DNA of 64,000 nucleotides from Mesotaenium endlicherianum (Eukaryota > Streptophyta > Zygnematophyceae > Zygnematales > Mesotaeniaceae): contig WELA01010170.1 in NCBI GenBank assembly GCA_009602735.1, positions 86,862-150,861 of the forward strand, given 5' to 3'. Shown here piece by piece: positions 23,575 to 33,081 of this stretch. Numbering within the stretch: position 1 is the stretch's first letter; each line of letters begins with the position of its first letter. The position numbers and the translations under genes are program-made. The notes under the pieces were generated by a model. It saw only the letters and a list, made by a program, of their open reading frames with translations, did not search any database and was not told the DNA's origin.

Positions 23575-24796
23575 GTTTTTGGATAATTTGCAGGGCATCG
23601 TGCTGGTCAACACACAGGCCCCGCAGCGCATCATGTTTGACACTGGCGCCCAACCAGTCCTCATCAGCCTGCGCTACTTCCGCCAGCTAGGCCTCTCGTT
23701 AGCCGACCTAGAGGATTCGCCAACGCGGATCAACACCGCGGCCGGCACATCCGAGACCGTCACCGGGCGCACGCGGCTGGCCCTTCGCTTCACCTTCCGG
23801 CCCGACACTGCGGATGAGACGACCATCCACTGGCACGCGTTGGTCACTCGCTCTGAGATCTTCGACGTGCTCCTTGGCCAAGACGTTCCCTTTCCTATTG
23901 GAGCCGCAGTGCATAACTGGGTGGAACGAGTCTTCTATCGACCTGACTGGCAATCAGAGGGGACCCGCACTGCATTCGTACCACTTGACATCGTAGATCG
24001 TCGCTCAGCTGACTCCGCCCTCTACGGCTTCGTGGTACTGGACAACGCGCGGTCCGTGGTTCAGACTGATAAGGGGGGAGCCAAGGATGATGAGGTCTCC
24101 GTCGATGCTAACTTGCTGGAGACACAGGATGAGGATCCCGAGCTGTCCGGCGCCAAGCTCCACCTCACGCCCCAGGAGCAGGCTGACGTTCTGGCTGCAC
24201 AAGCCAGAGAGACAGTGCGGATCTACGTCGCGCATAATGCCCTGATGCGTCAAATGGCGGCACACGCCAACGAGGCACACGCCATTGCCACGGCTGCCCT
24301 TACTGCTGCAGCGCACGCTCATGACGCAGCGACAGCCGCAGCAGCCATCCCTAAGCCACAGCCTCCTGCAACGAGCGGACCCTCCTTGAGATCACAAGTC
24401 CGCCTACGGCATGACGTGCCTGTGGGGGTTGCCATCCAATACCGCATGGCCCTTCAATCACCCTCACCCGCACCGTCGCACAGGACAAGCGACTTGTGGC
24501 CACGCACTACCACGTCTGAGGAGGAGGCCATGGGGCAGGCAGCGTTCCCAGGCAGGTCCGACGACGCGTCATTGAGCAGCGAGGAGAAGAAGTGGCAGGA
24601 GTGGTCCCAGGAGGCCGCAGAGGAGCTCGTAGCCCAGCCCGCAGCCCAGCCGTCGGCCGAGCCACCGCCGCCCACGCCTACAGCTTGCGTCCGACGCCAG
24701 CCTACAGGGCCTCTCGGCTTCAGCTCTCTCTCACACGAGACCACGGCCAATCTCGTCGAGCCCATCCATGCGCCGGCGGGCCTAGTTGTCCGATAA
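23575..24796 (+). CDS. Retropepsin-like aspartic protease with C-terminal extension, copy A2
   Basis: The open frame is continuous from 22901 to TAA at 24794-24796; the protease part begins near 23575. The active site is IMFDTGAQ, with Asp at 23639-23641, followed by a typical flap and beta-rich region (TETVTGRTRLALRF-like, then DVLLGQDVPFPIGA). The fold is of the pepsin-like retroviral type that cleaves Gag-Pol. The roughly 200 residues after it are Ala-rich (ATAALTAAAHAHDAATAAAA), then acidic, and not recognised. A1 has the same region with the catalytic Asp changed to Asn. Confidence 0.72.
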
Positions 24797-25970
24797 GCAC
24801 GACTGTTCGACCAGCAACGAGTGCCGTGACGTCACGCACTTTTTTGCTGGCAACAGCTTGGGCACAGGCTGACCAGGTCGCGCCTCCGCCAGCACCGCCT
24901 CCACGGCTCCTCTCTCCGCCATCAACCCGCAAGCCGGACGTGCGTAGCAGACAATGTCCAGGTCCAGCATCCTCGGTCCTCGGCGTATAGGTCCTTCCCC
25001 CAACGCCGGGTCATCTCTACGCTTCGCACGCCGCACTATGCCACTAGACCGGCGCGCACGCAAGATCACTCCAATCCGCGAGCATACCAGGGGTGCCCAC
25101 GAGGTCACGCCTTGGCACGTCAACCCCAGGGACGCACGGAAGGTCACTCCTCTTTGCGAGGAGAGAGAGGTCACTCCTTTGCGCGAGATGCGCCCGCGCT
25201 CGGTAACAACACCATATGACTGTTTGCGCGATCTCCGCACTCGCGAGCATGACGCACAATCTTTCCACCACTGCTGCCCACGCATTATACCAGACGCCGC
25301 CTGGCTGGCCTGCCGCCGTCCCGCGCAACAACATAGCCGGCGACGGGCCGTCTGGGTCACCTCCTCATAAGGTGGCCCGCACCGCTGCGCGCCCCCGCAA
25401 CCGTCATCCTCATATGCACGCCACAAGCGCAGGGCTTTTGCAGTGCAGCCAGCGGGAGCGCGTCCGACTCGCATCTCTTTCTCCACTGCGGTCGCAAGTC
25501 CAACTCGCCCCACGTCAGCTCGTCCGCCCTCGACAGGCGGCACATTCAAACGAGCGCTCCGTCTGCACAGTGCCCATCAAGGCGGATCTTCGCGAGCGTC
25601 AGCGTTCGTACTTTGATCAGCATCCCCAGCTACCCAAGCGCACCGCCACAGAGCAGCTGGCCCACGCCGCTTCACACCACGCCGACTACACGACGAGGGA
25701 CCAGTGGCAGCAGCAGTGCGTGCGCAACGCGCACGCTCTGGACCACCCAGTGCCCGAGGAGGCATTGCAGGACGCGTGTACGCGCTGGCGCACTTATCAG
25801 GCGCATTCTTGCACGGCTCGCCCGCAGCCGCTGCTCGAGCGCGTTCCTTGGCTTACTCGCCACTACGCAGAGCTCGCGGTGGCGGCCCTCCGCATGGCGC
25901 CCCATCAGCACAGTCTGCTCCGCTCCTACCCACCGCACATCCCGCCCTGGGCTGTCGCCCCCTTCCTACG
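24797..25970 (+). pseudogene. Linker between protease and methyltransferase, unidentified
   Basis: Open in shifting frames. The segment at about 25576-25970 (frame of 25216) looks like real protein: FDQHPQLPKRTATEQLAHAA, then WQQQCVRNAHALDHPVPEEA, then RPQPLLERVPWLTRHYAELA. It ends just before the methyltransferase, which continues in another frame, so a frameshift lies near 25970. I do not recognise a domain. It could be an N-terminal helical domain of the methyltransferase protein. Confidence 0.45.
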
Positions 25971-27224
25971 CCGATCTATACCGCACAGCTCGACGAGCAT
26001 CCCAGCGGCATTGTCCTTGTCGAGCTCTTTGGCGGCATTGCGACAGGGTTGCTGGCCACTCTGTAGGCTGGAATCCCCGTGCGTTGGTATGTCTACGTGG
26101 ACCTTGATGGTGAGGCGCAGCAGGTCGCCCGCAGGCAGATGGCCTTGTGCCACAAGCGTTTCTTGGACCTCTTTCTTGAGCATGCCTTCTACCGCGCCGA
26201 GACTGACTGGCCCATGGACATCCGCGACATTACCGCCGAGCACATCACACGCCTCGGGCCCATGGACCTCATCATTGCTGGCTGGGAGTGCCAGGGCTTC
26301 TCCATTGCGGGACGGGGCAACGCGCTCGGTGGCCCGCGTACGGCCTTGTTCTGGCACCTGCTTTGCGTCCTCAACATGGTTGAGGATTGCCAGTCGCCGC
26401 ACACGCTCGCCTGGGTATTGGAGACCGTGGCTGTCCGCCACGATTCTCGGCCCAACGTCAGCGCAGACTTTTCCCTCTGCAGCAGCTACGTCGATCGTGA
26501 GGCAGTCATTGAAGTTGCCCAGATCGGTTCCTTCCCGCATTGTGTGCGTGCTCACTTCACCAACCTGGCCATGCCAGGCACGCTTGAGGCATTGGCGGCC
26601 GCACATCGACGCCACACGCGCAACGTTGACTCCATCCTCGACGTGGCGCGCCTGGCCCAGTGCGTGGTTGCCCTTCCGCATCCTTCTCAGGCCCAATGTG
26701 AGGTTCTCCACGACGTCACAAGGGCGCTTCCTACGTTCGTGAGTCGCTACGACAGCGCGGCCTACGTGGGCGACCAGCGCGGCATGATCATCGACCTCGT
26801 GACCGGCATGTTCCAGCGGCCCCGTGCCGTGGAGATGGAGCGTGCGATGGGCTTTCGTCCGCACCTCACACAAGTGGAACGCATCACCAAGGTCAACCGC
26901 GTGCGTCTCCTTGGCCAGGCTATCGATGCCAACGTCTTGACGTGGCTTCTCCTGCAAACACAGGCCCTGACTCCCCTTTACGCCCAGGCTCGTCATCCTA
27001 AGATGGACCAGTCCTACGACACCATGGACAGAGATTCCGACGGCAACGGCCGCGCGTTGCCTGGTACGACCTGGCATTCCCAGCGCGAGGGTCCAGCTTC
27101 CCAGCAGCCGCCTGCGCCGCATCCTGGTCCTGGTTCTGGTTCATTGGGGGGGGGAAGGAGGAGACAGGACACCTCACAGCGACTCAGGGAGTTTCGCTCC
27201 CCATTTCTTTTTCCACGTTCTTAG
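25971..27224 (+). pseudogene. C5 cytosine DNA methyltransferase domain carried by the retrotransposon
   Basis: The motifs are in the C5-methyltransferase order. Motif I: VELFGGIATGL (26019-26051), the SAM-binding loop. Motif II: YVDLDGEAQ near 26094. Motif IV: AGWECQGFSIAGRG, with the nucleophilic Cys at 26289-26291; the usual Pro-Pro-Cys is Trp-Glu-Cys here. Motif VI: VLETVA, with the Glu at 26421. Motif VIII-like: VRAHFTNL near 26541. Motif X-like: LLGQAIDANVLTWLL near 26910-26955. The layout recalls DNMT3-like enzymes. One TAG (26064-26066) lies between motifs I and II. A tail rich in Pro and Gly follows to 27224. In a working copy the enzyme would add methyl groups to DNA cytosines, perhaps to the element's own cDNA or insertion sites. 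The Pro-to-Glu change next to the catalytic Cys makes activity uncertain. Confidence 0.82.
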
Positions 27225-27519
27225 CGACCGACAGGTGGCGCAGCGCAGCTGGCAGCAGCTGCCGAGGAAGTGGCACCCGAGGCAGGCCAAGCGCAGCCAG
27301 CTGCAGGACAGGTGACGCCTGCAGCCCCACAGATCACGCCAGCAGCAGGGCAGGGAGCGCTTGCTGCAGCGCAGGAGCCACCACCAGCTGTCCCTACTTG
27401 GAAGCTGGGGGGGGACTCTCACTGAGGCACAGGGTGCTCAGTTGACGGCATTGCTGGATGCACGGCGCAGTGCCAGCTTTGCTAGCGGCATGCACGATCT
27501 TGGGCGCTACACAGACGAC

Positions 27520-28800
27520 CCTGTGAGATACCCCTCCAGACAGACGTGCCCATCTTCCAGAAGCGCTTTCGCTACAGCCGCTTTGATGACGACTTGATTA
27601 GCACGCAGATAGGCAAGCTAGAGGAGAGTCAGCTCATTCGTGAGTCTGCCTCCATCTACGTTACGCCCACAGTCATGCCAGCTAAGAAGGACGCCTCAGG
27701 CAACTAGTCTGAGAAGAGGATGTGCGGTGACTATCGTAAGCTTAACAAGGTCACTGAGTAGGACAGATACCCTATGCCCACCCCTGACGAGATCTTCGAC
27801 AACATCGATGCTTGTACTTGGTTCTCGGTGCTGGATTTGAGGCAGGGCTTCAACGAGATACCCATTGCGGAGGAGGACCAGCATAAGACGGCTTTTTGGG
27901 GATTGCAGCGTCTCTACGAGTGGAGGGTTATGCCCTTCGGCTTGAAGAACGCTCCTGCCACCTTCCAGCGAGTTATGGATAAGGAGCTGGCAGGGCTCTC
28001 CTTTGCCTGGTGCTACATCAATGATGTGCTCGTCTTCAGTGAGACGTTTGAGGAGCACATGGCGCATATCACTACAGTCCTAGACCGCTTGGAGGCTGTT
28101 GGGCTCAAGTGTCATCTTGGCAAGAGCACCTTTGGGACCCGGGAGGTAGAGTACCTCGGGCATCTTTTGTCTTCTAGTGGTTTGGCTCCTCAACTGGCCA
28201 AGATCTCGGCCATCACGGGCAGCCCGCCGCCGACAGACCTCTCGCAGTTGAGGGCTTTCCTTGGCATCGCCAACTACTATCGCCGCTTTGTGCCTGGGTT
28301 CAGCGAGCTGGCCAAGCCGCTCAACGACTTGCTACGCAAGGGCGTTGCCTACGTATGGGGACCAGAGCAGCAGGCGGCGTTTGACAAGCTCAAGGAGTTG
28401 TTGGTGAGCGCCCCAGTCCTACGGCGGCCCGACTATCAGAGGCCCTTCATCCTCCACACCGACTGGTCACAGGCAGGGCTTGGAGCAGTGCTGGTGTAGG
28501 AGCATGACGGCTTCGAGCATTTGGTGGTGTACGCCAGCCGCAGCAACAACCGTGCCGAGGGCAGCTACGGCTCCTATGAGGGGGAGTGCCTGGCAGCGGT
28601 GTGGGCGATTGTGCATTTCAGGCACTATATCTACGGCACCCACTTTCGCTTGTCACCGACCATCAGCCACTCAAGTGGCTCATGACGTTGGAGCGACTGA
28701 CAGGCAAGTACGCACGGTGGGCGCTTGTCTTGCAGGACTTCACCTTTGACGTGCACCATCGTTCAGGGTAGACGAACTTGGACGCTGACGGCCTCAGTCG
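27520..28800 (+). pseudogene. Reverse transcriptase and RNase H, copy A2
   Basis: A gypsy-type RT: MCGDYRKLNKVTE, then LDLRQGFNEIPI, TAFWGLQRLYEWRVMPFGLK and the palm motif CYIND (28014-28025), where YIDD is expected. The first catalytic Asp of the pair is therefore Asn, consistent with a CpG transition (ATC GAT to ATC AAT). RNase H begins near 28380 (HTDWSQAGLGAVLV). TAG codons lie at 27705-27707, 27759-27761, 28497-28499 and 28769-28771. A one-base frameshift occurs near 28650, before VTDHQPLKWLMTLERLTGKY. Glutamine would suit most of the TAG positions. Confidence 0.88.
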
Positions 28801-30000
28801 CAACGTGCTGCCCTCTTCCCGAGACCTCACGGTAGCCCGCCACAATGAGGATGAGCCAGTGGCCTGGCACACGGCGGCATTCCTGGCCTTCACCGTTGAC
28901 GGCGACGTGCGGCCCGCAGGGCTCACTAGCCTAGACATGGTGACTGTCACCACTCGACGACTAGCCTTGGCAGCAGCTGAGGAGCAGGATAGCTGGCAGC
29001 ACGGGCCCGAAGACGTGTGGGACGACGCCCCGGTGCTGCAGTACGTCACGGCCAAGGAGTTGGTCCCAGACATCAGTGCGCGCGAGCGTGACCGCGTCCT
29101 AAAGCGCAGCAGGGACTTCGTCTTCATGGAGGAGCGCATGCGGCGAGTGATGGCGGACGGCTCTGTCCTGGTGGTCCTTGAGCTCGCTATACGCAGCCAG
29201 CTGGTGCCGCGTATGCATGAGACGCTTGGAAACTTCGGTGTTAAGCGCACTCTCAGCCTCCTCCAAGCTGAGTACTGGTGGCACGGCATGACTAAGGTTG
29301 TCGCCGACGTCGTCAGCAGCTGCACACTTTGCGACCGGGTGCGCTCGAGCTAGCCCGCACCGTCGCTCTCAACCCTTTTCCTATTTAGGAGCTGTTCTAC
29401 AGGTGGTCGCTCGACTTGGCTGGGGAGCTGCCCAAGTCTTGCCGAGGCAATCTCTGCGTCTTGGTGATGATTGAGCACATGTCCAAGTGGATCGAGCTTG
29501 TGTCGTTGCCCAGCAAGGCCAGTGAGGGCATTGCTCAGCCTTTTTTTGATCAGGTCCTTAGCCGCTTTGGCGGCTGCGCTGAGGTCCTCACTGACCAAGG
29601 CAAGGACTTCCAGGGCAGCTTTCAAAAGCTCCTAGAGCGCTCGATGATGGACCACCGCACCACCTCCTGCGACCATCCCTAGGCTGACGGCCTCGCAGAG
29701 CGCATGGTGCAGACCGTCAAGCTTGGGCTGCGGAAATAGTGCCTGGTCCACGACAGCACCCATTGGGACGACGCCCTCCCATGGTTGGCTATGGGGTACA
29801 GGTTCAGTAAGCAGGCCTCCTTGGCCTCGCATTCTCCCTACTTCCTTCTGTACGGCCGACAGCCAGTCCTGCCCGCAGCAGCCAGGACAATGGCCGAGAA
29901 CGTTTTGGACTTGGACAGTCTCGAGACGTGGAGCGCTCTTATCGGGCAGCGTGCACAGCTCTTTCGGCGCCTGATGCCCATGGCCATGGACAACCTCAGC
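28801..30000 (+). pseudogene. Integrase, copy A2
   Basis: A zinc-binding N-terminal part with WWHGMTKVVADVVSSCTLCD is followed by a DDE-type core: WSLDLAGELP (first Asp), LTDQGKDFQ (second Asp) and ADGLAERMVQTVK (Glu). TAG codons at 29351-29353, 29386-29388, 29680-29682 and 29737-29739 interrupt the frame. The one at 29680 falls where relatives have HPQ before ADG, so it most likely replaces Gln. A frame change occurs between 29353 and 29416. Integrase inserts the element cDNA into the host genome. Confidence 0.85.
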
Positions 30001-30486
30001 ATTGCTCAGCACCGCGACATACTAAGGTATGCCATGACCTGTGGAGGAGCCTATCGCTTGCGAGTGTTGCAGTTATCCGCAGGTGACTTTGAGTACCTGC
30101 GACGCCAGACAAAGAACACCCTCGACACCAGCAGCTCGCCCATCATCCTGCGCGTCAGGCGTGTCTTAGCGTCAGTTCTGGAGCTGGAAGGCGCAGATGG
30201 CCGTCTTCACAAGGACCACACGAAAAACTGTGGACCATGCCACCTTCCTAACCTTGACATGCAGGTTTGTCCCCGTGACGCATGGCCACCCAAGGATTGG
30301 GCGTGCCAGATCTGCCACAGCCTCGGCCAGGAGGCCAGGATGCTGCTCTGCGACAGCTGCAACCTCGGCTTCCACATCGGTTGCCTTGACCCGCCGCTGG
30401 CCCGCGTGCCAGCGGGCTACTGGTTCTGTAGCGACTGCACTGCTTTAGCTTTAGACAGCGATCACAGCCCATCAGCTGGTGGTTGA
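30001..30486 (+). CDS. C-terminal PHD finger of the family A polyprotein
   Basis: Part of an open frame that runs from 29785 through the integrase end to TGA at 30484-30486. The core is a C4HC3 PHD finger: CQIC (30304-30315), CDSC, Phe-His-Ile-Gly-Cys (FHIGC) and a final CSDC, with the conserved Trp two residues before the next-to-last Cys pair (YWFCSDC). A Cys/His cluster just upstream (CGPCHLPNLDMQVC) resembles the partial zinc site often seen ahead of PHD fingers. PHD fingers bind histone H3 tails, so this takes the place a chromodomain holds in chromoviruses. All eight zinc ligands are present. Confidence 0.85.
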   Translation: MAQHRDILRYAMTCGGAYRLRVLQLSAGDFEYLRRQTKNTLDTSSSPIILRVRRVLASVLELEGADGRLHKDHTKNCGPCHLPNLDMQVCPRDAWPPKDWACQICHSLGQEARMLLCDSCNLGFHIGCLDPPLARVPAGYWFCSDCTALALDSDHSPSAGG

Positions 30487-30488
30487 GA

Positions 30489-30500
30489 GCTGGGGGGGTA
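30489..30500 (+). promoter_or_regulatory. Polypurine-like tract after the PHD stop
   Basis: CTGGGGGGGTA follows the stop codon by a few bases and looks like a polypurine tract, but the recognised 3' LTR starts about 155 bp further on (30654). Either the tract is not the functional one or extra sequence has come between it and the LTR. Confidence 0.35.
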
Positions 30501-30653
30501 ATTAAAACATTTCTCTTGACTGTCGTTTGGCTATAAAGCCTCGTTTGGCTATAAAGCCACATGTATTATAGACTTCATTGCTGCAAAGCCTGCTTGCATA
30601 TTATGCATTGCTTGTGTCGATAATACGCACCCGACCTCCTACAGCACAACAGC
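30501..30653 (+). repeat. Direct repeat X, copy 1 (before the 3' LTR of A2)
   Basis: About 150 bp starting ATTAAAACATTT and ending CAGCT at the LTR. It matches 31373-31510, directly after the same LTR. Copy 1 contains an extra tandem duplication of TCGTTTGGCTATAAAGCC (30523-30558). Confidence 0.8.
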
Positions 30654-31372
30654 TGTCATGATTTATGAAGTTGAGGTTGACGTACAAAACCAAGCTCTAC
30701 GTATGTGAACCATCAACCTAGGAAGACCAAATTTGCATTGACTTTACGCATCCATATGTTGACCTTCTCTACGTTTCCAAGTCAGCAAAGTGTAGCGCGC
30801 CGAAGCATCTTCCGAATGGCACCGGTTTTGCGTCATTTGGTTAATTATTGAGCGAGTCAGATGCGATCTAGTCCGCACCCCTTTCGGCACCTAGCGGAAT
30901 CACACCAAATGGCCAACTTGTGACTCAATGCACCCAAAGGTGACAATGTTGACTACTCGTGACCCCAAGGACCCCTAGGTTTGTGCGCACAAATCCGCGA
31001 GCCCTTTAGACTACATAAGTTTTGCATTTCCATAGTATAAGTGCATCATTGAGGCTATAACTTGGTGACCCCATTATGCCAGTTGTAAGTCACAGACTTT
31101 ATCAGTAAAGCTTACACTTTTATCTCTTGTGTTTTCAGGACCACTTAGTCTTTCTCTTGTGAAGAGCAAGCCTTGCTGGCTTCCAGTCACTAGAAGAACT
31201 TCAGAAGTGGTGAGCAAAGTCACAGCTTATACCCTCTGCCATAGGACTACTCTTGAAGATCATGATGTGCTTCCAGTGATCTTTTGGGCCAGACTTCATT
31301 AGTTGTTTAATTACCAGATTACAGTCTTGAGGTGCTCACTCTGGAGAGTACACACTCCTTACTTCTTAAAAG
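30654..31372 (+). repeat. 3' LTR of copy A2, internally deleted
   Basis: Matches the 5' LTR at both ends but lacks about 300 bp corresponding to 18979-19285, giving 719 bp instead of about 1,024. By eye the aligned parts differ by several percent, so this is an old insertion. Confidence 0.8.
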
Positions 31373-31510
31373 ATTAAAACATTTGACTCTTGATTGTCGT
31401 TTGGCTATAAAGCCACATGTATTATAGACTTCATTGCAGCAAAGCCTGCTCGCATATTATGCATTGCTTGTGTCGATGATACGCACCCGACCTCCTACCG
31501 CACGACAGCT
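31373..31510 (+). repeat. Direct repeat X, copy 2 (after the 3' LTR of A2)
   Basis: Starts ATTAAAACATTTGACTC and aligns with 30501-30653. After its CAGCT end it continues as GTTATGATTCTGG instead of the LTR start, the similarity fading within about 9 bp. Confidence 0.8.
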
Positions 31511-33080
31511 GTTATGATTCTGGAACCGCATATAAGCTATTTGAGTCGCAAAGATGACATCACATGACATCAGGACCATCGGCTTTCAACACGTGTATGG
31601 CCCTAGTATGCGATATTCACGTGAAAGAATCCTACACCGCAGGAGCTGTAATGATATATACTCTGATGTGCCACACAACACATCGACGCTCCTGTGAAGA
31701 GGGGCCACGCAAGAACTGTCTTTCTTGTGAATGATCCCTACATGCCACAGACTCGAGAAGGTTGCAAAAATTGCTCAAGAAAAGTCTCTTTCTGCACCAC
31801 TTCGTGAATTTTTCCACCACCTGTAGTGCATTAAGCATGTCTTTCAAGATGCAGCATTTAAGTTACGAACATGCACGAAGGGCTGCCTGGCGCTGCACTT
31901 CCCCATTAGGCGGCACTGTTACTTGGTCAACCTATCCCCGACTGGTTGGAGCAGCCAGTGCCCGGCCCGGCCACGGCTCCATGAATCCTGAGTGGATATG
32001 GGGCTGAGGGTACTTCCATACCAAACGTACCCTACATGTTTTTAGGAGCGCAAATCATGAATGTGTGAGTTTGCAAAGTCAATAGTGTTCACATATAAGC
32101 AGAGTCACAAACCATGAGCATTTGAGTTTGCATATTCAATTGTTCACATATAAGCAGAGTCAATTGTGCAGATCGCAGTGGACAAATATGTCCGGTACAC
32201 CAGCATGAGGAAGAAGGTTGCGGAGAGTCCGAAAGTGGGTCTAAAGATTTTAAGTTTGCCGGAGACTTCTTGAAAAGCAGTGAGCGTTGGAAAAACAAAC
32301 CATACCATTTGCTTGATGTTCCTACTATTTCATGTAAACTTCAACACCTGGACAGGTGTACATAGATTGAATTGACTGTCAGATCACTCAGTAGTCTGTC
32401 ACCCCATGGGCACCAACTGCCCAAGAGAAACCAGACCAGCAGGGACTCCTGTGCTCAAAACCCGTATTTGCTGTACATCAATGCAATTTCGTATCTTACC
32501 TTCAGAAGCATTATGGTGCATGCACGATTTCATCCAGTCAACCTTACAAGACTAGTTTGTATAAGAGGGAGGAAAATCAAGTACTAGTATTAGTTCCAAG
32601 GCCCACGTATATCGTGGGCTGGTTAGTACACCACGTTCCTACATCTTTCGAATTCTCTGTTAGATAGTCCTGTCTACTGTAAATCGGAGGTACACAAAAT
32701 TTAATCTGTAAATGTCAACTTCCACTCAATACTTGTGCCAGACCTGCTATACAACCCACCTGATGATGTCTGCATAGCCTGCGAGGCTAGGACCCTTCAG
32801 AGAGGTGGGTCTACTAGCAGCCTGTGAAATAAATTATCACTTTATTCTTGCATCACTCCGAAAAAATATCTGAAGACAATAGGATCTGAAGGGTCGCCGT
32901 GCTAAGCTGGTCACAATCCTCGAGTAGGGAGGATGGTTCAGCAACTTGTACTGCACATCACACTTTATTTTCCTATCCACCTTATGTCACCATATATTTC
33001 TTCAGCGAGATCGTGAAATTTAGTCACGAATACCTATTCACTAATCAAACTTCCTACCCAGATCATGATGAAGCTGACAA
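31511..33080. other. No gene seen
   Basis: Mixed-composition DNA between A2 and the beta-helix gene. A short repeat occurs at 32090-32165 (CACATATAAGCAGAGTCA, twice). No coding region or RNA gene is supported. Confidence 0.45.
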
Positions 33081-33081
33081 T

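Larger units (their letters stand above)
18565..31372 (+). mobile_element. Family A LTR retrotransposon, copy A2, with methyltransferase and PHD finger
   Basis: About 12.8 kb between related LTRs (18565-19588 and 30654-31372). Order: gag, two zinc knuckles, Ala/Pro spacer, protease, DNA cytosine-5 methyltransferase domain, RT, RNase H, integrase, C-terminal PHD finger. Family membership of the two ends is seen from the LTRs, and the gag-protease half is shared with A1. Several frameshifts, nine in-frame TAG codons from the methyltransferase through integrase, and an RT active-site change (YIND) show this copy is inactive unless TAG is decoded. No target duplication is visible, and the 3' LTR is flanked on both sides by a separate direct repeat. 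Confidence 0.85.

Noticed and set aside
25971-27224. Methyltransferase as bacterial contamination or a restriction-modification gene
   Set aside because: It lies inside a retrotransposon between homologous LTRs, with retroviral protease before it and RT after it, at matching base composition; no restriction enzyme partner is present.
29632-30012. Minus-strand ORF opposite the integrase
   Set aside because: Antisense of the integrase core with no recognisable features of its own.
1-31372. A1 and A2 as the two inverted ends of one composite transposon
   Set aside because: Each has its own 5' LTR and gag in opposite direction, and the DNA between them holds independent family B elements; two separate insertions are simpler.
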